Source: Metarhizobium sp964253915
GTDB taxonomy: Bacteria > Pseudomonadota > Alphaproteobacteria > Rhizobiales > Rhizobiaceae
DNA length: 64,000 nt
Assembly: GCF_964253915.1 (NCBI RefSeq)
Contig: NZ_CAXUSG020000003.1
Coordinates: 397,164-461,163 of the forward strand
Reading direction: 5' to 3'
Shown: positions 16,329 to 25,700 of the stretch, piece after piece
Numbering within the stretch: the first letter of the stretch is position 1
Layout: the number at the start of each line of letters is the position of its first letter
Program-made: the position numbers and the translations under genes
The notes under the pieces: model-generated
What the model was told of the DNA's origin: nothing
The model's input: only the letters and a program-made list of their open reading frames with translations
Database searches by the model: none

Positions 16329-17090
16329 ATGTTCCCTTTCAAGAAAAAGCCGAAGAAAGCCGCCAAGCCACCGCCGGAACCGGTCAAGCGGGTGCTTGAC
16401 GTTGCCGGCCGCTCCATGCCTTTGACCATCCGCCAGCACAATCAGGCGACCCGCATCACGCTGCGCATCGAACCCGGCGGTCGCGCCCTGAAGATGACCA
16501 TTCCGTCCGGCCTCGCCGACCGCGAGGTCAACGCCTTTCTCGATCGCCACCAGGGCTGGCTGCTGACCAAGCTGGCAAAATTCCCCGAGGATGCCGGCCT
16601 GCGCTCCGGCAGCGCCATCCTTCTGCGCGGCGTCAAGCACCGCATCGAACATACCGGCCGGCTGCGCGGGTTGACGGAAGCGGTGCTGGTCGACGGCGAG
16701 CCGGTCATCCGCGTCAGCGGGCTCGAGGAACATCTGGGCCGCCGGCTTGCCGATTTTCTCAAGAAGGAGGCGCGCCGCGAACTGGAGGCACTGGTGGATG
16801 CGCATGCCTACCGCGTCCGCCGCCCGGTCAATTCGATCAGCATGAAGGACACCCGCAGCCGCTGGGGGTCCTGCTCGGTCGATGGAAACCTGAGTTTTTC
16901 CTGGCGTATCGTCATGGCACCGCCGCTGGTGATCGATTATCTCGCCGCCCATGAGGTGGCGCATCTCAAGGAGATGAACCACGGACCGCGTTTCTGGGCG
17001 CTGTGCGAAAAACTTTGCCCGGAGATGGAAGAGGCCAAGGCCTGGCTGAAACGGCACGGCTCGATGCTGCACGCCATCGATTTCGGCTGA
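16329..17090 (+). CDS. YgjP/DUF45-type zinc metallopeptidase
   Basis: A 253-residue putative metalloprotease (SprT/M48-like WLM superfamily). The zinc site is intact: His208-Glu209-x-x-His212 in AAHEVAHLKEMNH with His218 as third ligand, and the family block TRSRWGSCS at about 175-183 precedes it. The N-terminus is very basic (FKKKPKKAAK), with no signal peptide, so it is likely cytosolic and perhaps nucleic-acid associated. In E. coli the related YgjP is uncharacterised. A 238-nt... no; the gene simply precedes trpF by 75 bases on the same strand and may be separate from the trp unit. Confidence 0.82.
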   Translation: MFPFKKKPKKAAKPPPEPVKRVLDVAGRSMPLTIRQHNQATRITLRIEPGGRALKMTIPSGLADREVNAFLDRHQGWLLTKLAKFPEDAGLRSGSAILLRGVKHRIEHTGRLRGLTEAVLVDGEPVIRVSGLEEHLGRRLADFLKKEARRELEALVDAHAYRVRRPVNSISMKDTRSRWGSCSVDGNLSFSWRIVMAPPLVIDYLAAHEVAHLKEMNHGPRFWALCEKLCPEMEEAKAWLKRHGSMLHAIDFG

Positions 17091-17165
17091 GCGCGACCAG
17101 GGGCGGACGGCGGCAAGTCGCATTTCGGCTCGACTCTTTGCCCGTTTCGTGGCACTTGCGAGCCC

Positions 17166-17834
17166 ATGAAGCCCGACATTAAGATTTGCGGATTGAAGAC
17201 GCCCGAGGCGATCGACCGCGCGGTCCGCCGCGGCGCGACCCATATCGGTTTCATCTTCTTCGGCAAGAGCCCGCGCAACATCGAGCCGGATATCGCAGGC
17301 CGGCTTGCCGATGCCGTGCGCGGCCAGGTGAAGATCGTCGCCGTCACCGTTGATGCCGACAATGACGATCTCGACGAGATCGTCGCGCTCTTGAAGCCGG
17401 ACATGCTGCAGCTGCACGGATCGGAAACGCCGGATCGGGTGCTGACGGTGCGCGCACTCTACGGCTTGCCTGTCATCAAGGCATTTTCCGTGCGCGAGGC
17501 CGCTGATCTCGACAAGATCGATGCCTATATAGGGATTGTCGATCGTTTCCTGTTCGATGCCAAGCCGCCTGTCGGCTCTGATCTGCCGGGCGGAAATGGC
17601 GTGTCTTTCGACTGGACGCTGATGCAATCGCTTGACGGAAGCGTGGATTACATGCTTTCCGGAGGACTGAACAAGGATAATGTCGGCCTTGCCCTGGCCG
17701 TGACGAAGGCGCCCGGCATCGACATATCGTCGGGTGTCGAGAGCGCCCCCGGGGTTAAGGACCTGGCGATGATCGACGAATTTTTCGACGCCGTAAAAGA
17801 AGCGACCGGGCGAAAAGCGGTTGCGGGGAGCTAA
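17166..17834 (+). CDS. trpF: Phosphoribosylanthranilate isomerase
   Basis: A 222-residue TIM-barrel enzyme that isomerises N-(5-phosphoribosyl)anthranilate in tryptophan synthesis. General base Cys8 lies in KICGL and general acid Asp131 in FLFDAKPP. In this organism trpF is free-standing, not fused to trpC. It is first in trpF-trpB-trpA-accD-folC, with 3 nt to trpB. trpE, trpG, trpD and trpC are not in the window, matching the split trp genes of rhizobia. Confidence 0.95.
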   Translation: MKPDIKICGLKTPEAIDRAVRRGATHIGFIFFGKSPRNIEPDIAGRLADAVRGQVKIVAVTVDADNDDLDEIVALLKPDMLQLHGSETPDRVLTVRALYGLPVIKAFSVREAADLDKIDAYIGIVDRFLFDAKPPVGSDLPGGNGVSFDWTLMQSLDGSVDYMLSGGLNKDNVGLALAVTKAPGIDISSGVESAPGVKDLAMIDEFFDAVKEATGRKAVAGS

Positions 17835-17837
17835 AGA

Positions 17838-19058
17838 GTGAACGAGACGCCAAAACCCAATTCGTTTCGCGCCGGCCCGGATGAAGATGGCCGGTTCGGC
17901 ATCTTCGGCGGACGCTTCGTCGCCGAAACCCTGATGCCGCTGATCCTCGATCTGCAGGACGAATGGAACAAGGCGAAAACCGACCCGGCTTTCCAGGCGG
18001 AACTGAAGGACCTCGGCGCCCATTATATCGGCCGCCCGAGCCCGCTCTATTTCGCCGAACGCCTGACCGAACATCTCGGCGGCGCAAAGATCTATTTCAA
18101 GCGCGAAGAGCTGAACCACACCGGTTCGCACAAGATCAACAATTGCATCGGCCAGATCCTGCTCGCCAAGCGCATGGGCAAGACGCGCATCATTGCCGAA
18201 ACCGGCGCCGGCCAGCATGGTGTGGCCTCGGCCACCGTCGCCGCCCGCTTCGGTTTTCCCTGCGTCGTCTACATGGGCGCGACCGATGTGCAGCGCCAGG
18301 CGCCGAACGTTTTCCGCATGAAGCTGCTCGGCGCCGAAGTCGTGCCGGTCACGGCCGGCAGCGGCACGCTCAAGGACGCGATGAACGAGGCGCTGCGCGA
18401 CTGGGTCACCAATGTCGATGACACCTATTACCTGATCGGCACTGCTGCCGGCCCGCATCCCTATCCGGAACTGGTGCGTGATTTCCAGGCGGTGATCGGC
18501 ACCGAAGCCCGCGAGCAGATTCTTGCCGCCGAAGGCCGTCTGCCGGATCTCGTCATCGCTGCCGTCGGCGGCGGTTCGAATGCCATCGGCATCTTCCATC
18601 CCTTCCTCGACGACAAGGACGTGCAGATCGTCGGCGTCGAAGCCGGTGGCAAGGGTCTTGACGGTGAAGAGCATTGCGCCTCGATCACCGCCGGCTCACC
18701 GGGTGTTCTGCACGGCAACCGCACCTATCTGCTGCAGGACAGCGATGGCCAGATCAAGGAAGGTCATTCCATCTCCGCTGGCCTCGATTATCCCGGCATC
18801 GGCCCGGAGCATTCCTGGCTCAACGATATCGGCCGCGTCGAATACGTGCCGATCATGGACCATGAGGCGCTCGACGCCTTCCAGGTTCTGACCAAGCTCG
18901 AAGGCATCATCCCGGCGCTGGAACCCAGCCACGCGCTGGCCGAAGTCATCAAGCGCGCGCCAAAAATGCGCAAGGACCAGATCATCGTGATGAACCTGTC
19001 CGGCCGCGGCGATAAGGACATCTTCACCGTCGGCAAGATCCTCGGTATGGAGCTTTAA
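17838..19058 (+). CDS. trpB: Tryptophan synthase beta subunit
   Basis: A 406-residue TrpB that condenses indole and serine to tryptophan. PLP Lys99 is in HTGSHKINNC; ETGAGQHGVA is the substrate carboxylate loop; GGGSNAIG binds the PLP phosphate. GTG 17838 has GGGGAG 8 nt upstream and lies 3 nt after trpF, matching the usual length. Works as an alpha2beta2 complex with the TrpA encoded immediately downstream. Confidence 0.97.
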   Translation: MNETPKPNSFRAGPDEDGRFGIFGGRFVAETLMPLILDLQDEWNKAKTDPAFQAELKDLGAHYIGRPSPLYFAERLTEHLGGAKIYFKREELNHTGSHKINNCIGQILLAKRMGKTRIIAETGAGQHGVASATVAARFGFPCVVYMGATDVQRQAPNVFRMKLLGAEVVPVTAGSGTLKDAMNEALRDWVTNVDDTYYLIGTAAGPHPYPELVRDFQAVIGTEAREQILAAEGRLPDLVIAAVGGGSNAIGIFHPFLDDKDVQIVGVEAGGKGLDGEEHCASITAGSPGVLHGNRTYLLQDSDGQIKEGHSISAGLDYPGIGPEHSWLNDIGRVEYVPIMDHEALDAFQVLTKLEGIIPALEPSHALAEVIKRAPKMRKDQIIVMNLSGRGDKDIFTVGKILGMEL

Positions 19059-19062
19059 GATC

Positions 19063-19902
19063 ATGACCGCCCGTATGGACAAACGTTTCGCCGATCTCAA
19101 AGCCGAAGGCCGTCCGGCCCTCGTCACCTATTTCATGGGCGGCGATCCGGATTTCGACACCTCGCTGCAGATCCTCAAGGCGCTTCCGGGCGCTGGCGCC
19201 GACGTCATCGAACTCGGCATGCCGTTCTCCGATCCGATGGCGGATGGCCCGGCGATCCAGGTTGCCGGCCAGCGCGCCCTCAAGGCCGGCCAGACGCTCG
19301 CCAGGACGCTCGACCTCGCCCGCGAATTCCGCAAGGGCGACCAGGCGACGCCGATCGTCATGATGGGTTATTACAACCCGATCTACATCTACGGCGTCGA
19401 GCGTTTCCTTGACGACGCGCTGGAAGCCGGCATCGACGGCCTGATCGTCGTCGACCTGCCGCCGGAAATGGATGACGAGCTCTGCATCCCGGCGCTCGCC
19501 AAGGGCATCAATTTCATTCGCCTGTCGACGCCGACGACGGACGAAAAACGCCTGCCTGCCGTTTTGAAGAACACCTCGGGTTTCGTCTATTACGTCTCGA
19601 TGAACGGGATCACCGGGTCGGCTCTGCCGGATCCGTCGCGGATCTCGTCCGCCGTGGCCAAGATCAAGGCGCATACCGATCTGCCGGTTTGCGTCGGTTT
19701 CGGCGTCAAGACGGCCGAACATGCCCGTCTCATTGGCGCTGCGGCGGACGGCGTCGTCGTCGGTACCGCTATTGTCGCCCAAATCGCCGGCAGCCTGACG
19801 GCGGATGGCAAGGCTTCCCCGGATACGGTCAATTCCGTCGTCACATTTGTGCGCGGATTGTCCACCGGTGTTCGTGCCGCCCGCCCTGTTGCTGCCGAAT
19901 AG
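19063..19902 (+). CDS. trpA: Tryptophan synthase alpha subunit
   Basis: A 279-residue TrpA that cleaves indole-3-glycerol phosphate and passes indole through a tunnel to TrpB. Catalytic Glu50 and Asp61 are in IELGMPFSDPMADGP. The gene follows trpB by 4 nt and is followed after 57 nt by accD, an arrangement shared by many alphaproteobacteria. Confidence 0.96.
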   Translation: MTARMDKRFADLKAEGRPALVTYFMGGDPDFDTSLQILKALPGAGADVIELGMPFSDPMADGPAIQVAGQRALKAGQTLARTLDLAREFRKGDQATPIVMMGYYNPIYIYGVERFLDDALEAGIDGLIVVDLPPEMDDELCIPALAKGINFIRLSTPTTDEKRLPAVLKNTSGFVYYVSMNGITGSALPDPSRISSAVAKIKAHTDLPVCVGFGVKTAEHARLIGAAADGVVVGTAIVAQIAGSLTADGKASPDTVNSVVTFVRGLSTGVRAARPVAAE

Positions 19903-19959
19903 TTTCTCCATAGAGCATCCCGGCGCCGGTTTCGGCGCGGGCAAGCAGGAGTGTTGCAA

Positions 19960-20922
19960 GTGAACTGGATCACAAATTACGTCCGCCCGCGGATCAATTC
20001 CATGCTGGGCCGCCGGGAAGTGCCGGACAATCTCTGGATCAAGTGCCCGGAGACCGGTGAAATGGTCTTCCACAAGGATCTGGAAGAAAACAAGTGGGTC
20101 ATCCCCGCCTCCGGCTATCACATGAAGATGCCGGCCAAGGCCCGGCTTGCGGACCTCTTCGACAATGGTAGCTACGAAGCGCTGGCCCAGCCGAAGGTGG
20201 CGCAGGATCCGCTGAAGTTCCGCGATTCCAAGAAGTATATCGACCGCCTGAAGGACAGCCGCCTGAAGACCGAGCAGGAGGATACGATCCTCGCCGGTCT
20301 CGGCAAGGTCGAGGGCCTGAAGCTGGTCGCCATCGTCCATGAATTCAATTTCATCGGCGGTTCGCTCGGCATGGCCGCGGGTGAGGCGATCGTTCGCGCT
20401 TTCGAGCGCGCCATAACCGAAAAATGCCCGGTGGTGATGTTCCCCGCATCCGGCGGCGCCCGCATGCAGGAAGGCATCCTGTCGCTGATGCAGCTGCCGC
20501 GCACCACGGTCGCGGTCAACCTGCTCAAGGAAGCGGGCCTTCCCTATATCGTCGTGCTCACCAACCCGACCACCGGCGGCGTCACCGCCTCCTACGCCAT
20601 GCTGGGCGACCTGCATCTGGCCGAGCCGGGTGCCGAAATCGGCTTTGCCGGCAAGCGCGTCATCGAGCAGACCCTGCGCGAAAAGCTTCCCGAGGGTTTC
20701 CAGACGTCGGAATACCTTGTCGAGCACGGCATGGTCGATCTCGTCGTCAAGCGCCACGATATCCCTTCGACGCTGGCACGACTCCTGAAGATTCTGCTGC
20801 GCAAGCCGGCCGACCTGCATGTCAATGGTTCGAACGGTGCAAACGGTAGCAGCAACGGCAGCAACGGGACGGTCCATATTTCCCGCCCCGGCAAGCCCGC
20901 CGAGATAACCGTCGTCAACTGA
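19960..20922 (+). CDS. accD: Acetyl-CoA carboxylase carboxyltransferase beta subunit
   Basis: A 320-residue AccD that, with AccA, transfers CO2 from carboxybiotin to acetyl-CoA, the first committed step of fatty-acid synthesis. The core carboxyltransferase blocks are intact (GGSLGMAAGEA, FPASGGARMQEG, NPTTGGVTAS). The N-terminal zinc ribbon of E. coli AccD (two CxxC pairs) is degenerate: only Cys29 in WIKCPETGE remains. The C-terminus has an Asn/Gly/Ser repeat tail. Start GTG 19960 has AGGAG 8 nt upstream; GTG 19951 is in frame but overlaps that site. Confidence 0.93.
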   Translation: MNWITNYVRPRINSMLGRREVPDNLWIKCPETGEMVFHKDLEENKWVIPASGYHMKMPAKARLADLFDNGSYEALAQPKVAQDPLKFRDSKKYIDRLKDSRLKTEQEDTILAGLGKVEGLKLVAIVHEFNFIGGSLGMAAGEAIVRAFERAITEKCPVVMFPASGGARMQEGILSLMQLPRTTVAVNLLKEAGLPYIVVLTNPTTGGVTASYAMLGDLHLAEPGAEIGFAGKRVIEQTLREKLPEGFQTSEYLVEHGMVDLVVKRHDIPSTLARLLKILLRKPADLHVNGSNGANGSSNGSNGTVHISRPGKPAEITVVN

Positions 20923-20948
20923 CGGCGAAAGCATAAGGGAGTGGCGGG

Positions 20949-22301
20949 ATGATCCCCATGCACCAACCCGCCACCAGCGAGGCGGCCCGGGAAATCGAAC
21001 GGCTTCTCGGCCTCCATCCCAAGGGTTTCGACCTTTCGCTCGACCGTATCACCCGGCTTCTGGATGTGCTCGGCAATCCGCAGCGCCGTCTGCCGCCGGT
21101 CATCCATGTTGCCGGCACGAACGGCAAGGGCTCTGTAACGGCTTTCAGCCGTGCCCTGCTTGAAGCAGCCGGTCTGGCCGTGCATGTCCACACCTCTCCG
21201 CATCTGGTCAACTGGCATGAACGCTATCGCATCGGCGTGCGCGGCGGACGCGGGCAGCTGGTCGATGATGCGGTTTTTGCCGATGCCGTGCGTCGGGTGG
21301 CGGAGGCCAATGGCGGCCAGAAGATCACCGTTTTCGAAATCCTGACGGCGGTCACCTTCATCCTGTTTTCGGAACAACCTGCCGATGTCGCGATCATCGA
21401 GGTCGGTCTCGGCGGCCGCTTCGACGCCACCAATGTCATAGCCGATCCGGCGGTGTCGGTGATCATGCCGATTTCGCTCGATCATCAGGCCTATCTCGGC
21501 GACAGCGTCGAATTGATCGCTGCGGAAAAAGCCGGCATCATGAAGCGCGGCCATCCCGTCGTCATCGGCCAGCAGCCGTTTGAAGCGGCGCGCGAGGTGC
21601 TGATCGCCACGGCGGAACGGCTCGGTTGTCCGCTGCAGGTGTTCGGCCAGGATTTTGTCGCCTACGAGGAATTCGGCCGGCTGATTTACCAGGACGAGCA
21701 CGGCCTGTCCGATCTGCCCCTGCCGCGCCTGCCCGGCCGGCATCAATATGCCAATGCGGCAGCGGCCATCCGCGCCATCCGTTCGGCGGGCTTCACCGTC
21801 ACCGAAGCGATGATGGACAAGGCCATGGCCTCGGTCGAATGGGCCGGCCGGCTGCAGCGGTTGACTGAAGGAGCGCTGGTCGCAGAAGCACCGGAAGGAT
21901 CGGAAATCTGGCTGGACGGCGGACATAATCCCGGTGCCGGCGACGTGATTGCCGAAACCATGGCGTCCTTCGAGGAGCGCCAGCCGCGGCCGCTGTTCCT
22001 GATCATCGGCATGATCAACACCAAGGATCCGGTCGGTTATTTCCGCGCCTTCAGCGGCCTTGCCGAATATGTGTTCGCCGTTCCGATCCACGGCAGCGAT
22101 GCCGGCATCGATCCGGTGGTGCTGGCAAGTGCCGCCTATGATGCCGAACTGGTCGCCGAACCGGTATCGAGCCTCGGCGAGGCGCTGGCCGGCGTGCGGC
22201 GTCTCACCAAGGCCGGCGATCCGCCGCCGCGCATCCTGATCGGAGGCTCGCTTTATCTGGCCGGCAATGTGCTTTCCGAAAACAGCACGCCGCCAACCTG
22301 A
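20949..22301 (+). CDS. folC: Bifunctional folylpolyglutamate / dihydrofolate synthase
   Basis: A 450-residue Mur-ligase-fold enzyme that adds glutamate to dihydropteroate and to folates, using ATP. The P-loop is VAGTNGKGS at about residues 54-62, with the folate-family EVGLGGRFDATNV block and the DGGHNP segment of the C-terminal domain. It follows accD by 26 nt, the usual accD-folC pair. A strong bidirectional terminator lies just after its stop. Confidence 0.95.
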   Translation: MIPMHQPATSEAAREIERLLGLHPKGFDLSLDRITRLLDVLGNPQRRLPPVIHVAGTNGKGSVTAFSRALLEAAGLAVHVHTSPHLVNWHERYRIGVRGGRGQLVDDAVFADAVRRVAEANGGQKITVFEILTAVTFILFSEQPADVAIIEVGLGGRFDATNVIADPAVSVIMPISLDHQAYLGDSVELIAAEKAGIMKRGHPVVIGQQPFEAAREVLIATAERLGCPLQVFGQDFVAYEEFGRLIYQDEHGLSDLPLPRLPGRHQYANAAAAIRAIRSAGFTVTEAMMDKAMASVEWAGRLQRLTEGALVAEAPEGSEIWLDGGHNPGAGDVIAETMASFEERQPRPLFLIIGMINTKDPVGYFRAFSGLAEYVFAVPIHGSDAGIDPVVLASAAYDAELVAEPVSSLGEALAGVRRLTKAGDPPPRILIGGSLYLAGNVLSENSTPPT

Positions 22302-22308
22302 AAACACA

Positions 22309-22336
22309 AAAAAGCCCGGTCGAAACCGGGCTTTTT
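22309..22336. terminator. Bidirectional rho-independent terminator (folC / trxA)
   Basis: AAAAAGCCCGGT and ACCGGGCTTTTT form a perfect 12-bp stem with a CGAA tetraloop between convergent folC and trxA. There are T-tracts on both strands. Confidence 0.92.
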
Positions 22337-22358
22337 CGTTTGTATTCGGATCGGCCGA

Positions 22359-22679
22359 TCAGGCGGCGTTGGAGATCCAGCTGGAAAGCGCCGTCTTCGG
22401 AGCAGCACCAACCTTGATGTCGGCCACTTCGCCGCCCTTGAAGATGGCGAGCGTCGGGATCGAGCGGACGCCGAACTTGGCGGCCAGTTCCGGGTTCTCG
22501 TCGATGTTCAGCTTGGCGATCTTCACCTTGCCGGCCAGCTCAGCGGAAATCTCTTCCAGGCTCGGAGCGATCATTTTGCACGGGCCGCACCATTCGGCCC
22601 AGAAATCGACGACCACCGGCTCGGCGGAATTCAGGACTTCGGATTGGAAATTGGCACTATCGACTTTCACGGTCGCCAT
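22359..22679 (-). CDS. trxA: Thioredoxin 1
   Basis: A 106-residue thioredoxin, the general cytosolic dithiol reductant. The active site WCGPC (Cys31, Cys34) and the cis-Pro loop RSIPT are present. ATG 22679 has AAAGGAG 7 nt upstream; the longer open frame to 22787 overlaps addA and is not used. It lies 76 nt downstream of addA on the same strand, so it may have its own promoter in that gap or be read through from the add genes. Confidence 0.96.
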   Translation of the reverse strand: MATVKVDSANFQSEVLNSAEPVVVDFWAEWCGPCKMIAPSLEEISAELAGKVKIAKLNIDENPELAAKFGVRSIPTLAIFKGGEVADIKVGAAPKTALSSWISNAA

Positions 22680-22755
22680 GAGGCTGCTCCTTTGCGGAAG
22701 AATTCTGTTGCTTCCTATGTGATACTGAGATGACGGAATTTCAATGCTCGGTATC

Positions 22756-25700
22756 TCACTTTGTCTTGAGCGCGGCAAGGCTGGCATCGAGAACTTCCGG
22801 GGAAAGGCGGATCAGGCTGGCCGTCTCGGTATAGACCAACACGCAATCGAATTGTTTATCCGGATAAAGCGGCTTGAGGATTTCCCGGTAGATGGCAAGC
22901 TGCGCCTTGTGCGACAGGGAAACCGCTGCAGCACTCACCGGTGGAACGCGATTGGTCTTGAAGTCGACGAGAATGACGCGGTCGCCTTCGACCGCCAGCC
23001 GGTCCATGCGGCCGGAAACGGCATAATCCTGGTCATTGATGCGCACCGTGCCCATGACGGCGACCTCGGCACGGGCTGCGGACGAGAAGACGGCCGCAAG
23101 CTCGGGATGGGAGAGGACGGAAAGCACCGAATGAGCCAGGCCTTGGCGTTCCGCCGCCGGCCAGAAACGCGCCGCCCGCTCCAGATAGCGGATGGCCGCC
23201 GCCTCGCGGTCGGGTTCCGGCATGTCCGGCAGGATCTGCAGCATGCGGTGGGTTAGTTTGCCGCGCTCCAGAGACCGGTCGCCGCGTGCCTTGTCGCTGA
23301 ACAGGGCGGAGGCGACCAGAAGGTCATCCGCCTCGTCATCGACGATCAGCCCGGCTCCGGAGGGGCTGAGCGGTCGAGGCAGGTATTTTTGCGGCGGCAG
23401 GGCCTGCCCCAAAGCCGTCGGCAAGTCTTGGGCGTTGTTTTCGACTGTATCGCGCTGCTTGCGTTCGATCTGCCGGGAAATGCTGGGCACACGCCAGGAA
23501 AACCCGCCCCATTCGCCATCCGGCCCGGAAAAGCTGGCCGGCTTGCAAAAGGTTTCGTGCTGCGCCAGTGCGGCAGCGATCATCTTGTGCCAGGTATCGG
23601 GATTGTCGCGAACGCCGCGATAACCGCAGACGATCAGCCGGTCGGCGGCCCGCGTCATCGCCACGTAGAGAAGCCGGCGATATTCCTCTTCGGCAAGTCC
23701 CTGGATGCGGGCGGTATCGGCATCGGTGAGTGCATTGCCAAGTCCGCTCACCGGCACCCAGACCGGCAGCGGCACGGTGCTCTCTTCCGAGGTCAGCAGC
23801 CGGAATTTCGGCAGATGCGTATGGGTGAAGGCCTTCGATCCACCGTCGACGAGGAAGACGATCGGTGCCTCCAGCCCCTTGGCCGCATGCACGGTCATGA
23901 TCCGCACTTCGTTGCGGCCCTTGTCCTGTTCGCGCTTGACCTCGGGTGCCTCGAGCTCCAGCGTCGAGATGAAGGATTGCAGGCCCGGCAGGCCGGAGCG
24001 TTCGTGGTCGAGGGCGAAGGTGAGGAATTCGTCGAGGATGTCGCTGACCTCGGTTCCGAGCCGCGCCAGGAACTTTCGCCGTCCACCCTGGGAGCCGAGC
24101 ACGCGGGCATAAAAATCATGCACCGAAAGCTCCCGCGCCATGCGCAGGAAAGTGGCAAGCCGCTCGACCACCACCTGCAGGCGCGGATTTCCCTCCGCGG
24201 CCAGCTGCTGCAGGTGATGCCAAACGCTGTCTTCCGTTTGCCGCAGGGCGGCGATCTCGAAGACATCCTCCTCGGAAAGATCGAAAAGTGGGCTTTTCAA
24301 CAGCGCCGAGAGGGAAAGGTCGTCCGCCGGCAAAAGCATGAAGCGTCCGAGCGCCAACAGGTCCTGGATGGCGATGTGGTTCGTCAGCCGCAGGCGGTCG
24401 GCGCCCGCCACCGGAATATTGTTGCGCCGCTTGAGGGCGCGGGTCAGCGCGTTGACGAAACTGTCGCGCTTGCGCACCAGGACGAGAATGTCGCCGGCCT
24501 CGATCAGCCGTTCCGCGCCGCCTTCGATGATGGTTTCCTTGCCGACCAGCGACGACAGAACATGGGCGATCCGTCCGGCCAGGATGGCGGCGGGCGCGCT
24601 TTCCGGCGTGGCATCGAAGGGGGCGGTCCAATCTTCCTCGGCGGCAGCCGGCTCCGGCGCCACCATGTCCCAGACATCGACGGCGCCGGCATGGCCGATG
24701 CGGCTGGAGCGGTGCACGACCGGATCGCCGCGGGCACTTAAGCCGCGGGCATTGCCGTCGAGCGAAAACACCTGGTCGACGGCGGCGAGCACATCGGCAG
24801 TGGAACGGAACGACAGCGGCAGCCGCACCGGCGAAAAACCCTGTCCGCTCAGCCGCACCCGGCGCGCCGTTTCTTCGCTTTCCTGCGAAAACCGTTCCGG
24901 ACGCGCACCTTGGAACGAGTAGATCGACTGCTTTTCGTCGCCGACGGCAAACAGCGTCCGGCGCGCCACGCGAGCACTCTGGCCGGAAAAGAAATCCTCG
25001 GCCAGCGACTGGATAACGCTCCATTGCACCGGGCTGGTATCCTGCGCCTCATCGACGAGGATATGGTCGATGCCCTGGTCGAGCTTGTAATGGACCCAGG
25101 GGCTGACGCCGCTGCGGGTGAGAAGTGTTGCGGCGCGATCGATGAGGTCTTCGAAATCGAGCTGGCTGCGGACCTTCTTCAGGTCGTCATAGTCGCTGTT
25201 CAGCCGCTCTGCCAGCACCAGTGCCGCCCGCGTCGCCTCGAACATGCGCAGGAGCCGCAGCCGGTCGCGGCAGGCAAGGATATGCAGACGCACGGCCGTC
25301 AGGGCGTCGACCAGGCCGGGGGCCGCATCCTTCATTGCTTTTGCGATTAGCGACGTATCGGCCTTGGCCTCCCCCTTCTGCGTCAGGAAAATGCCTTCGA
25401 GCATCTGTGCCCTCAGCCGCGGGTCGCTTTCGGCAGCGGCGCGGCGCAGGCCCTGGGCCACGTCCTGTACCTTCACTCCGCCCTTTTCGTCGGCGAGCCG
25501 CAGATAGGTGTCGAGCTGCGGGCCGAAAAGCTCCGGCAGCGGCCAGTAGCGTGCAATCACGGCCGCTTCCGTCTCCCCCGGCGCGATGCCGAGGCGGGTA
25601 CGCAGCACATCTTCAACCGAGCCGATCTCGGCAGCGGCGTTGATGAAATGGCGGATCGCATTGCGGTTGGCGACGATATCGCCGAGCAGGGTTTCAAGGC

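Noticed and set aside
15807..18674. A long minus-strand open frame of about 955 codons across DUF2852, the metallopeptidase, trpF and trpB
   Set aside because: High-GC shadow: it is antisense to four genes with clear family motifs, its translation is rich in His/Arg/Asp/Gly without domain pattern, and stops are rare in this frame by codon bias.
20592..22307. A 571-codon minus-strand frame over accD and folC
   Set aside because: Antisense to genes with full motifs; no conserved pattern.
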